From Luzula sylvatica (taxonomy: Eukaryota; Streptophyta; Magnoliopsida; Poales; Juncaceae): 64,000 nt of DNA. Within the stretch, counting starts at the first letter, position 1. Each line of letters begins with the position of its first letter. The stretch is taken from NCBI GenBank assembly GCA_946800325.1, contig OX326958.1:15590992-15654991 (forward strand), in the 5' to 3' direction. Of this stretch, positions 54,945-64,000 are shown piece after piece. The position numbers and the translations under genes were made by a program. Below the pieces are notes generated by a model that was not told the origin of the DNA, made no database searches, and was given only the letters and a program-made list of their open reading frames with translations.

Positions 54945-54975
54945 CTAGGACAATACTCGCGCTATGCGGCGAGCA
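54945..54975 (-). mobile_element. Helitron-like 3' terminus, minus strand
   Basis: On the minus strand: hairpin CTCGC...GCGAG, then TATTGTCCTAG and T. The element body would extend to the right; its other end was not found. Confidence 0.5.
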
Positions 54976-56433
54976 TGTAAATTATGTTTTTCATTGTAAT
55001 ACAATTATATATTTGTATGATAATATTAATAATATCATTTAAAAATAAAGTTATTTGAATTCATTTATCTATGATTATTCATATGTTTTACAATTATTTT
55101 ACATAATGATAACAAAAAATCCCATTTTTTTAATAAAATAATAATATCCATATTAGTGTCATTATATAATCATATATAAAAATAAGATATAATACAATTT
55201 TACGAAAAAGTAACAACAAATCTTTTATTGATTCAAATGTCATGGAAAATATAAAATAATATAAAACATAATATTGGAAGTAATTAACATAAAACCAAAT
55301 TATTTTATATCATATGATTTTTTTTATTTTACATTTTGTAAAATAACAATACAATTTGATAGGTGTTTATAAGTTAAAAAAATTATTTAGATGGATAAAC
55401 TTTTTTTAGTTCTATTATTTTTTGAAAAAATTTTGTTTGCTTAAAAACATAAATATAATCTACTTAGGGGCTGTTTGGCAAATGGAATTAGTGGAATGGA
55501 ATTGGATAATAAGGTGGAGGAAAAAAAGTTCTAGAATTTGTAATTCCACAGTTTGTTTGGATGTCTAAATTATAAAATGCTGGAAAATATAATTTTTTGT
55601 TTGGTTGTTTAAATCTTTTGGAATTTTAATTTGGAAATATATTGAAATAGTGTTTATTAAAATAATTAACATTTAGGATAAATTTTCTAACTTGATTTGT
55701 AAAATATTAAAATAAAACTATATTAAGTTATTTTCATCACTCGCATAGTGTAATTTACAAAAGTCTAATTTTCTAACTTGATTTGTAAAATATTAAAATA
55801 AAACTATATTAAGTTATTTTCATCACTCGCATAGTGTAATTTACAAAAGTCTAATTACTTGTCAGAAAAAAAAATGATACTAAAATTAATTAACACAATA
55901 TAAGTCTTTCTTTAATGAATTGTAAGCATATTTAAACTATAATAATTTATAATAGTTTTACACATATTTACAAATGAGGCATTTCCACATCGATTGCTCA
56001 CCGACTAGGCTAAATAAAATTAAACATTCACTCAATCATACATATGTTCACAAAATTAACATTCACATTATACTTTGTATAAAACTAAAATACATTGAAA
56101 TTAACGAATTAACACAACATTAAACATAAATAAATATACCAAAATGCAAATTTAGTCTAATACATAATTTAAATCACCAAGTTTGCATAAAAATACGACA
56201 ATTGCTAATTTCAGAATATATAATCTTAACTTCCAATTTACACCTCCAAAATGTATATTTTTTTCAAAATAATTACTACCACCAAAAATATTAGATGCAT
56301 ATTCAATTAAGCATCATTTATGTATGTAATTAGAACTCAATTAAACATTTAATAAATATATTAGATGCATACTCAAATTCAATAGAGTTGCTCGCAGCAA
56401 AAAAATACCAATTAAACATTTAATAGAACTCAT
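54976..56433. other. AT-rich non-coding DNA
   Basis: No gene. GGGGCTGTTTGGCAAATGG at about 55467 resembles one end of common plant MITEs; no partner end was seen. A perfect 86-bp tandem duplication is listed separately. Confidence 0.5.
55681..55852. repeat. Perfect 86-bp tandem duplication
   Basis: AATTTTCTAACTTGATTTGT ... AAGTCT occurs at 55681-55766 and 55767-55852 without a visible difference, so it is recent (or an assembly artefact). Confidence 0.93.
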
Positions 56434-56986
56434 TGTTGGGAATTCATCCGACTCCGGGCCCGCGCAGCGGATATGAAGGCCCGGTCCGGTTCCCTAAATC
56501 CAAGATCACGCCATGACTTCGAGGGTACGATGCAATAGAAGGATAAACGATTACCAGCGTGAAATTGATCACGCACGATGGGTTGATCGCTCGCATCCTT
56601 TCTTTCTCCGGTGTCATGTTGGTGACTAGCCCGTGCGTCCCATACCACACGTCTCCCACCGTCTTGACACGCCTCCGGTTGTCTTTCGTGCGTCACACGT
56701 CCACACTCTTCCACAGCCAACAGTTTTGCTCCTTCGGTTTGATCACAATCGAAGAGCCACAAGTGTCGCCCCTCTACGTGTATCCACCTTGAGTCGGAAT
56801 ACGTCGGTCGCGGATGCAACTGCCTAGACGAAGCACCGGCGAACTTGCTTGATTAGATCAATTCTCTATTCCGAGAAAAACTCTTTTTCTCGATTTTCTC
56901 TCTTCGCACTCTTTCACTCTCTGAAAGATGACTCTCTATTTATGGATAATTCTATTGATTAGAATCAATTGGACTGAATGATCTGC

Positions 56987-57036
<50 letters not shown>

Positions 57037-57662
57037 CCTATTTATATCACATAGGATAAGGATGGGCCAAAAGGCATGTATATCCAATATACACCCTTTC
57101 ACACAGAAAACTGCATGAACCTGTTCAGTATTATGTCGAAACGAAAATATTAAATCGTTCCAACCGACTTTAAACCTTCATGAAAGTTCTAGATAATCTT
57201 ATTATCTTTCCAACCCAATTTGGCCTGGACCAATTGGAGTTCGGATGCGAACGTTACGGACGTTTTACTAACTGTATGTCAAACGGTCACACCCTTTCGG
57301 TATTCCATTAAAACGACACTGATACTTCGTTCAAATGAAAAATATTTCTACATGAAGGTTGTAGATAATCTTATTATCTATCTAACCCAATTTGAACCAT
57401 TCAAATTGGATTTTCCTACTAAAAGATATGACCACGAATGTACGCTTACATTCGTTTATCCTTGTGTACACTTTTACGGTTGATCCGAAACTATATTTTC
57501 TTCAGTCTCCCACTCAATTTCAGATCTACTTAAAAGGTACTCATGCATATCCAATATGGACAAATTTAGAAAATATAGCTCGCGTATCAAATACCAAGCT
57601 ACGCACATCTTATGTGCCAACTTTATAATCAAGCCCGACTTAGTACGACTCGTTGAGTGTCC
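56434..57662 (-). mobile_element. Truncated family A Copia copy: one LTR and the end of the internal region
   Basis: LTR 56434-57504 (TGAAGAAAAT...CCCAACA on the minus strand) followed by GTCTCCCACTCA, the complement of the purine tract, and ~150 bp of internal sequence related to 23130-23294. It stops at about 57662 against a LINE remnant. The CT run of the LTR is enlarged to (GA)20 at about 56990-57033. Confidence 0.9.
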
Positions 57663-58985
57663 GGACTATGCAATACGGCGATGACACTGCATTGATCGTT
57701 AAAGCACACCCTGATAACTTGAACACTGTCACATGTGGTCTCCAACTTTTCACCGAGATAACTAGCTTAGACATTAATTGTGACAAAAGCTCGTTCTCAA
57801 CAATAAAAAATCTCTAGTGAGTATATCCCAATGATCTCTCAAATTTACATTGTCAAAACAAGGACTTCCCAATTGATTACCTTGATATCCCTCTCTCGAC
57901 CAAGACACCAAACAAAGTCGTATTAATATCGGTCATAAATAAGATAAAAAAATGACTTGCGTCGTGGAAAGAAAAAATGTTGTCCTTAGGGGGGCGGATA
58001 ACCCTCATAAAGGCTACCCTAACCGCCATCCTCATATTCCTCATGAAAGTAATAAAATTCCCGAATGCTTCTAAACGAAATAAATAAGCTAGTCAGAGCC
58101 TTTCATTGGACCGGAGAAAATAAACAAAATTCGGGTAATGCCTAATCATTTGGGAAATAGTACGTCTCTCCGAGACAAATGGTGGATTATGACTCCCTCA
58201 CCTTGCATCAATGAATGAGGCTCTCCTCCAAATTTTTTTATGGAAAATAGATCACGACAAAGAAACTGTGGAGTCTCGTTACACCAAGATACTCAATGGA
58301 GTGGAGTCATCCTTAGGCTTAGATAACATAGCCATCTCCCGCCTCTCGCACTTTCTACAAGAATTAAAGATCTTGTCTCGCTTCTACAAGATCTCAACAC
58401 TCTCCATGACCCTTCCGATAGGTCCACAACGTGGTGGTGGACTTCGTCTAACTTGTTCACAACGAGCTCGGCCTATAGAGTCTTGAGTGATCCGGGAATG
58501 AGGTTCTTGGTAAAAAGAACTTTGGGCTACGTCCGGACCCTTCAAAGTAAAGACTTTTACTTGGCTAGTCCTACACAAGCGCATAAATACAACCGAGTTA
58601 TTGAGTAGAAAATGATGGGCACATAACCCTAAATGTTGTCTCTGTGATATAGGCAATGAAACTCTAGACCACCTATTACTCACATGTCCTTACATGATGG
58701 CAACATGAAGACTAATCCAAAACAAAACATTAGTCCCATCCAGACTACAACACTACGGTACTTTCCTTGAGGAATGATCTCTATCTAGGCAAGCTCTCGG
58801 CAAACAAAACAAGGAGAATTGTGGCACTTTACTCCTTCTAACAATTTGGGAAATTTGTAAGGATCGAAATGCAAGAATCTTTAGGAATAAAATCCGTAAC
58901 CCGAAAATGGTAGCTAACAAATCCATCCAAGACACCATCATTGATGAGAGGCCTAAACTAGGCTTATGTCATTATTGTGTTTAGG
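57663..58985 (+). pseudogene. LINE ORF2 remnant
   Basis: Starts inside the reverse transcriptase: QYGDDTALIVKAHPDNLNTV (YGDD for YADD), LQLFTEITSLDINCDKSSF, then across frames SLGGRITLIKATLTAI, MNEALLQIFLWKIDHD and a Cys/His region near 58620-58690 typical of the zf-RVT end. Many stops and shifts. No poly(A) tail or target duplication found. Confidence 0.82.
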
Positions 58986-59057
58986 ACTCAATCAAAACAA
59001 TTTTTAATGAACCTTTAAAAGTATAGTGTTATAAAGGGTCAATCCTTAGGGAATATA

Positions 59058-59613
59058 TGTTGGGAATTCGCCCGACCCCGGGCCAGCGCATCGGATATGA
59101 AGGCTCGGTCCGGTTCCCTAAATCCAAGATCACGCCATGACTTCGAGGGTACGATGCAATAGAAGGATAGACTATTACCAGCGTGAAATTGATCACGCAC
59201 GACGGGTTGATCGCTCGCATCCTTTCCTTCTCCGGTGTCACGTTGGTGACTAGCCCGTGCGTCCCATACCACACGTCTCCCACCGTCTTGACACGCCTCC
59301 GGTTGTCTTTCGTGCGTCCCACGTCCACACTCTTCCACAGCCAACAGTTTTACTCCTTCGGTTTTATCACAATCGGAGAGCCACAAGTGTCGCTCCTCTA
59401 CTTGTATCCACCGTGAGTCGGAGTTCATCGGTCGCGGATACAACTGCCTAGACGAAGCACCGGCGAACTTGCTTGATTAGATCGATTCTCTACACTGTGA
59501 AAAACTCTTTTTCTCGGTTTTCTCTCTTCGCACTCTTTCTCTCTCTAGAAAGATGTCTCTCTATATTTTTGGAATATTCTGAATAATACCATAGATTGGT
59601 CTGAATGATCTGG

Positions 59614-59689
<76 letters not shown>

Positions 59690-60160
59690 ATCCTATTTAT
59701 CTCACACAGGATAAGGATGGGCCAAAAAGCATGTATATCCAATATACACTCTTTCACACAGAAAACTGCATGAACCTGTTCAGTATTCCGTCCATACGAA
59801 ATTGGTAAATTATTCTGACAGAAAATCAACCTACACGAAAGTTGTAGATAATCTTATTATCTACCCAACCCAATTTAACCTGGCCCAATTGGTGTTCGTA
59901 TGCAAAATTTATGACTGTTTTACTAACTGTATATCATACTGTTGCACCCTTTCGGTATTTCATAGAAACGACATTTATACTTCATTCATATGAAATATAT
60001 TTCTACATGAAGGTTGTAGATAATTTTATTATCTATCTAACCCAATTTGAACCATTCAAATTGGATTTTCCTACTGAAAGATATGACCACGAATGTATGC
60101 TTACATTCGTTTATCCTTGTGTACACTTTTACGGTTGATCCTGAAACTGTATTTCCTTCA
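59058..60160 (-). mobile_element. Family A solo LTR
   Basis: 1103 bp, TGAAGGAAATACAG...CCAACA on the minus strand, with perfect 5-bp target duplication ATATA (59053-59057 and 60161-60165). Solo LTRs arise by recombination between the two LTRs of one element. Confidence 0.94.
59616..59688. repeat. (GA)n microsatellite inside the solo LTR
   Basis: About 72 bp of GA, at the place where the family A LTR at 15813 has only a short CT run (near 16310). Confidence 0.95.
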
Positions 60161-60260
60161 ATATATGCGTTAATAAATTCTAAAAATTTCCAATTGAATT
60201 TGGCTCATTATTTTTTTATCTGTGTTGGAAATTTTGTTTGATTTGGACTTATAAATAAAA

Positions 60261-60980
60261 GGGGAATTTACAAATTTACCCCTTCTTAAATTTGAAATTA
60301 CATATTTACCCTTCTTAAAATTAAAAATCATATTTACCCTTTCATAAATCTAAAATATCATATTTACCCATAAATTAAAAACCATCCAATTTCTCCGTTA
60401 AAATTAAAGGTCAACTATTTTACCCTTTACATATTTACCCTTGTAAAAATCCAAAATATCATATTTACCTTTTTAAAAATAAAACTATCATATTTACCCA
60501 AATAATATAACTATGTAATCTCATAGATAACAATATAAAAACAAAAAATACATCAATAAAATTACAAAAGATAATCATTTTACCAATCTCAAATGACAAA
60601 AACAAAAATGTAAAAGATATAAATTCATTGCAAAAATATAATTATAACTAAAAATATTATTAAATTGTAGGGTGTGATTTCTTATTGTCGAGTGAGTAAG
60701 AGTACATACGTTATTTTTATTATTGAGAGGATAAATATGATATTTTTATTTTTAAAGAGGTAAATACGATATTTTGGATTTTTAGAAGGGTAAATATGCA
60801 AAGGGTAAAATAGTAAATTTAAATGTTGACCGTTAAGTTTAACGGAGAAATTGGATGATTTTTAATTTTTGGGCAAATATGATATTTTAGATTTATGAAA
60901 GGGTAAATATGATATTTTAATTTTAAGAAGGGTAAATATGTAATTTTAAGTTTAACAAAGGGTAAATACGTAAATCTCCC
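60261..60980. mobile_element. Fold-back/long-TIR MITE, 720 bp
   Basis: Left GGGGAATTTACAAATTTACC and right, complemented, GGGAGATTTACGTATTTACC open arms of about 250 bp that match through ATCCAATTTCTCCGTTAAA and TATTTACCC repeats. No ORF; target duplication not clear. Confidence 0.85.
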
Positions 60981-62766
60981 AAAATAATTTGGCAGCTCTG
61001 TTCATTCCTTTTTAATGATTAAATTTATTTTTATTAACATTTCAATTGGAGAAACAATGCATAGACATCCCAGAAAAAATATTTATTAATAATTTGTGAA
61101 ATATGAGCATTTTTAGTATAAGCTTATTTAGCTTTAGCTATCCTGAGAAATGGAGATCTCCGTCTTTCTTTGAACTGAGAGGTTTTTTGTAGTACAAAAT
61201 GGACAACATTTCAATTCGCCAGAATCTCGCGAGAAATCACGAGAAGTATGCGTTATTAAGTAAACAAAGAGAAACGCTTGGACCAGTTGGTCCAAATTCC
61301 CAAATTAAAATGACCAATACTAAATTCTTCATAACTAAATTAACCAATAAAAATTAAGAAACCTTAATTATTATATTTACCGACCGAATTATAAGCCTTA
61401 GTTCACACTTTCCAAGAGAGAGAGAGTGTGTGAGAGGAGTAGTTATATTTACTACATGTACCCTTTTAATTATCCCTAAAAGAAGTCTTTTAATTTACTT
61501 ATTTGTTTACAGCTATTAAATTAACATTCTAATTCTAGAAATATTTTTTTTCATAATTTTAGTTTCTGTGACATAATATTTATATTAACTATTATTTTTA
61601 CATTTGTTTAACTATTTTGTCAAGATATACTACCATTATATAATTAAATTTTCACCTGATTATTCAAATGAAAAAAAAATAATGTTGCAAAAATATTAAT
61701 TTTCAATTTTCAAATTTATAATTATTTAAATATATTTATTATTTACCAACCTCCTTATTTTGGATCCATTTTTATGCAATTTCCTCATGCCACATCATCA
61801 CAATTATTTCAACCATTGGATTATGGTATGTGGCAGCATATGAACCATGAATTAATCTTTGATTTTGTGTGATTATGTTTTATTTGTAAATATTTATGTG
61901 TCCCTTATTTTACACATAATTTTAAGCAATTCTAGAAGGTCACATCACCTTACATTGATGATATGTCAAAATATTATTCGTCAGGTTCATGTTGGACAAG
62001 TTGTATTTTATTTTGAATTTTTCCACAATATGTTACATGATCAATTATGAATACAAATAGAATGTAAAAAGTTTAAATGTCTAACAGTAATAAATTAATA
62101 TATAATAAAACATACATCAAATATTGTTAGTATTTTTCATAATATAATTTTAAAAAGTTAATTGGCTTGAATTTTATCTTTATTTTGAGTTTCGTATTGT
62201 CATATTTTAAATATTTTTCTCTAACTTAAAATTATGGAAACAATTATGTAAAAAAAATTATATAAAAAGTATAATTACATTAATGACTTGTAAGCCTAAT
62301 TATTATTATTTTAAAAATTATTTTTGAAAAAAATTGCAAATACTGAGTATGTTATATTTGTATTTTTTATTTAATAATTTCATGTTAATCTTTAAAAAAA
62401 TAATAAAAATGAAAGATATTTACTTACTAAACACGGATAATTTCTTGAATTATATAATATTTTTCAATAATAAACATGAAAACATAAAATTTACCCGACA
62501 CAATTTTTTTTTTGAACTTTTAAAATGTTATTATTCTTATTTTAGATAAAATTTTATAATATCATATGATTTTGTTTTTTATTTCTGTTGACGCATGTTA
62601 TTTTATTATCTTATAGTAACATTTTTTTTGTATGTGTTGTATTAAAGTAATAAATAAATATTTCACATTGTGTCGAACTTCCTTAATCAATATAATTTTT
62701 TGTACATAAAGTCTTATGTTTAATTCCGACAAATCATAATTATATATGACAAAACAAATGAAACAA
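60981..62766. other. AT-rich non-coding DNA
   Basis: No gene. A GA-rich AAGAGAGAGAGAGTGTGTGA block at about 61412 might be part of a promoter, but no transcript follows. Confidence 0.5.
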
Positions 62767-62796
62767 AACCGACGCGAAACGCGGGTAATCTCCTAG
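62767..62796 (+). mobile_element. Helitron-like 3' terminus, plus strand
   Basis: Hairpin CGCGAAACGCG, then GGTAATCTCCTAG followed by T, fits the Helitron 3' pattern. The 5' end lies to the left and was not found. Confidence 0.55.
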
Positions 62797-63169
62797 TTAA
62801 GAGAAATTTGCAAATACTCAAGTGAGTATTCGAGATATAATACAAATTTTTTTTAATCATTGTATTTACATCAGTATTAATATTTTGTCATAAATTGTAA
62901 TGTCACATCAATTTCGAAGAGAAAAAAATACATTATTTATTACAAAATATTAATTTTAATGCAAATTCTGTCATTAAAAATTAATGAATATCAGTCATGA
63001 ATAATCACTCGAGTATTTTGACATTAGTCATATTCATATTATTGTTATTGTTATTATTATTATTATTATTAAAAGTTATATATTTTTATAAAATTATTGT
63101 CAAATAATGTAAGAGGACATTATTTTTTCTAAAAGGAGGGTTTTGATTGTTTGGTACACGTTTTGAGTA

Positions 63170-63882
63170 CCCATACTATTTAGAAGTGAAACCAAAGCAC
63201 CAACGACTTGCACTTTCTACTACTCTCTCTCTCTCTCTCAGAAGGGGAAAATAGAGAAGGAACCCAAAAAAAAGAGAAAAATCAGAGAACACCAGTGTTT
63301 TTAAAATTTCCCCAAATTCTTACTTGTTCACGGCATACAACTCTCTTTGAATCTTTGGGCGAGGTTTTCCTTTGATTAAGGTGTGTATTTCTACTCTTAA
63401 CTCTTAATTTCTTTTGCTGTTTTTTTTATTTTTTTTTTATTTTTTAGATTAACTGGTGTAAAACTCTCTGAATATCTATTTATTTGTTTTGGGTTTTTTA
63501 TTTTGGACTAAATTTTTAGGATTCTGTAATTCTGGGCTCTGAATCGTTGTCCCTTTTAATTTAATTTTTAGTTTAATTTGCACAATTTAGAATTTGTATG
63601 TTGATTTAGAACATACAGAATCACCTTTTTTAGGTTCATTGATATTCAATTGGTAGCTATTATGCTTAATAAACTCGATTGGGACTTAATTTAGGCTCCA
63701 TTTGGCAAGTTTTAAGTATACCTCTCTGTAATTAATACCTAATAATCACCAACAAGAATCTATACTTCTCTCTCACTTCTTTTTCCATCTCAAATTCTCA
63801 AATCACTAATTACCCATTCTTTCTTTTCTTACACCAAAATTTTCCTCAGGTTTTACTTCTTTCTCAAAAAGCCTAAAAAGAA
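63170..63882 (+). promoter_or_regulatory. 5' UTR with intron of the kinase-like gene
   Basis: A leader with a CT run (63226-63240) and GAAGGGG sequence ends at donor AAG|GTGTGT (63381). A T-rich intron runs to acceptor TTTCCTCAG (63841-63849). The second exon starts at 63850, 33 bp before the ATG. Confidence 0.65.
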
Positions 63883-64000
63883 ATGGGGGAAGGGCCGAAA
63901 TTTGGGGTGCAATCTCCCCTAACAATGGGCCCCGCATATGCTGACATGGCATTCTACCACAAGCTCGGAATAGGCGAAGGATCCAACATGTCAATAGACA
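63883..64000 (+). CDS. N-terminus of a Raf-like Ser/Thr protein kinase (partial)
   Basis: ATG 63883 opens a frame that runs off the window: MGEGPKFGVQSPLTMGPAYA, DMAFYHKLGIGEGSNMSID. The piece FYxKL-EGSNMS resembles the N-terminus of plant Raf-like MAPKKK-type kinases of the Arabidopsis AT2G24360 (STY13) kind, where it precedes a Ser/Asn-rich segment and the kinase domain. The kinase domain itself lies outside the window, so the call rests on about 20 residues recalled from family knowledge. The leader intron and a clean start after AAGAA support a working gene, unlike everything else here. Confidence 0.65.
   Translation, partial: MGEGPKFGVQSPLTMGPAYADMAFYHKLGIGEGSNMSID

Noticed and set aside
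59545..59829. ORFs with Ser-Leu or Arg-Glu repeats
   Set aside because: Translation of the (GA)n run in the solo LTR.

Overview
The window looks like nuclear DNA from a eudicot plant: AT-rich, long intergenic stretches, GT-AG introns, CT-rich 5' leaders, and dense layers of plant transposons (Ty1/copia, L1-type LINEs, hAT, CACTA, Helitron-like ends, MITEs). I cannot name the species. No RNA gene, CRISPR array or prokaryotic feature was seen.

Host genes: only two are supported. (1) On the minus strand an 18-exon oxidosqualene cyclase (OSC, triterpene/sterol cyclase) gene runs from an ATG at 29862 to a TGA at 6240. Every exon can be read by hand with GT-AG borders and together they give 754 codons, the normal family length. 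It is a pseudogene: stop codons in exons 1 and 8, a 2-bp insertion in exon 7, and exon 10 cut by both a Copia element and a hAT element. A second damaged exon 1 lies at 33.2 kb, and a fragment of another OSC exon lies on the plus strand at 5.75-5.89 kb. (2) At the right edge (63883 onward) begins a gene whose N-terminus resembles plant Raf-like protein kinases; its 5' UTR contains an intron.

Layout: 1-4742 degraded Copia element; 4743-5747 leader-like sequence joined to an OSC exon fragment; 6240-7315 OSC exons 18-14; 7336-14463 full-length L1 LINE with two open ORFs, lying in OSC intron 13; 14475-15812 OSC exons 13-11 and the tail of exon 10; 15813-24388 Copia element 'family A' with nearly identical 1094-bp LTRs and a decayed pol; 24428-25130 hAT element; 25131-29862 the rest of exon 10, then exons 9-1; 30-35 kb duplicated exon 1, an LTR-like block with TTCGAACG motifs, a 5'-truncated LINE and a decayed family A-like LTR; 35-38 kb Helitron-like minisatellite and simple repeats; 38309-47412 a second Copia element (minus strand) holding a hAT element, a CACTA element, a family A LTR and a probable insertion in its own LTR; 48-52 kb tandem repeats and MITEs set in (TA)n; 52117-53213 internally deleted Copia element; 53214-56433 leader-like and AT-rich sequence; 56434-60160 truncated family A copy, LINE remnant and solo LTR; 60261-60980 fold-back element; 63.2-64 kb kinase gene start.

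The coding parts do not form a pathway. The main story is the break-up of a divergent OSC gene by successive insertions, and local accumulation of one Copia family whose sequenced copy was probably mobilised by proteins made elsewhere. All calls come from reading the sequence by eye; no database search was possible.
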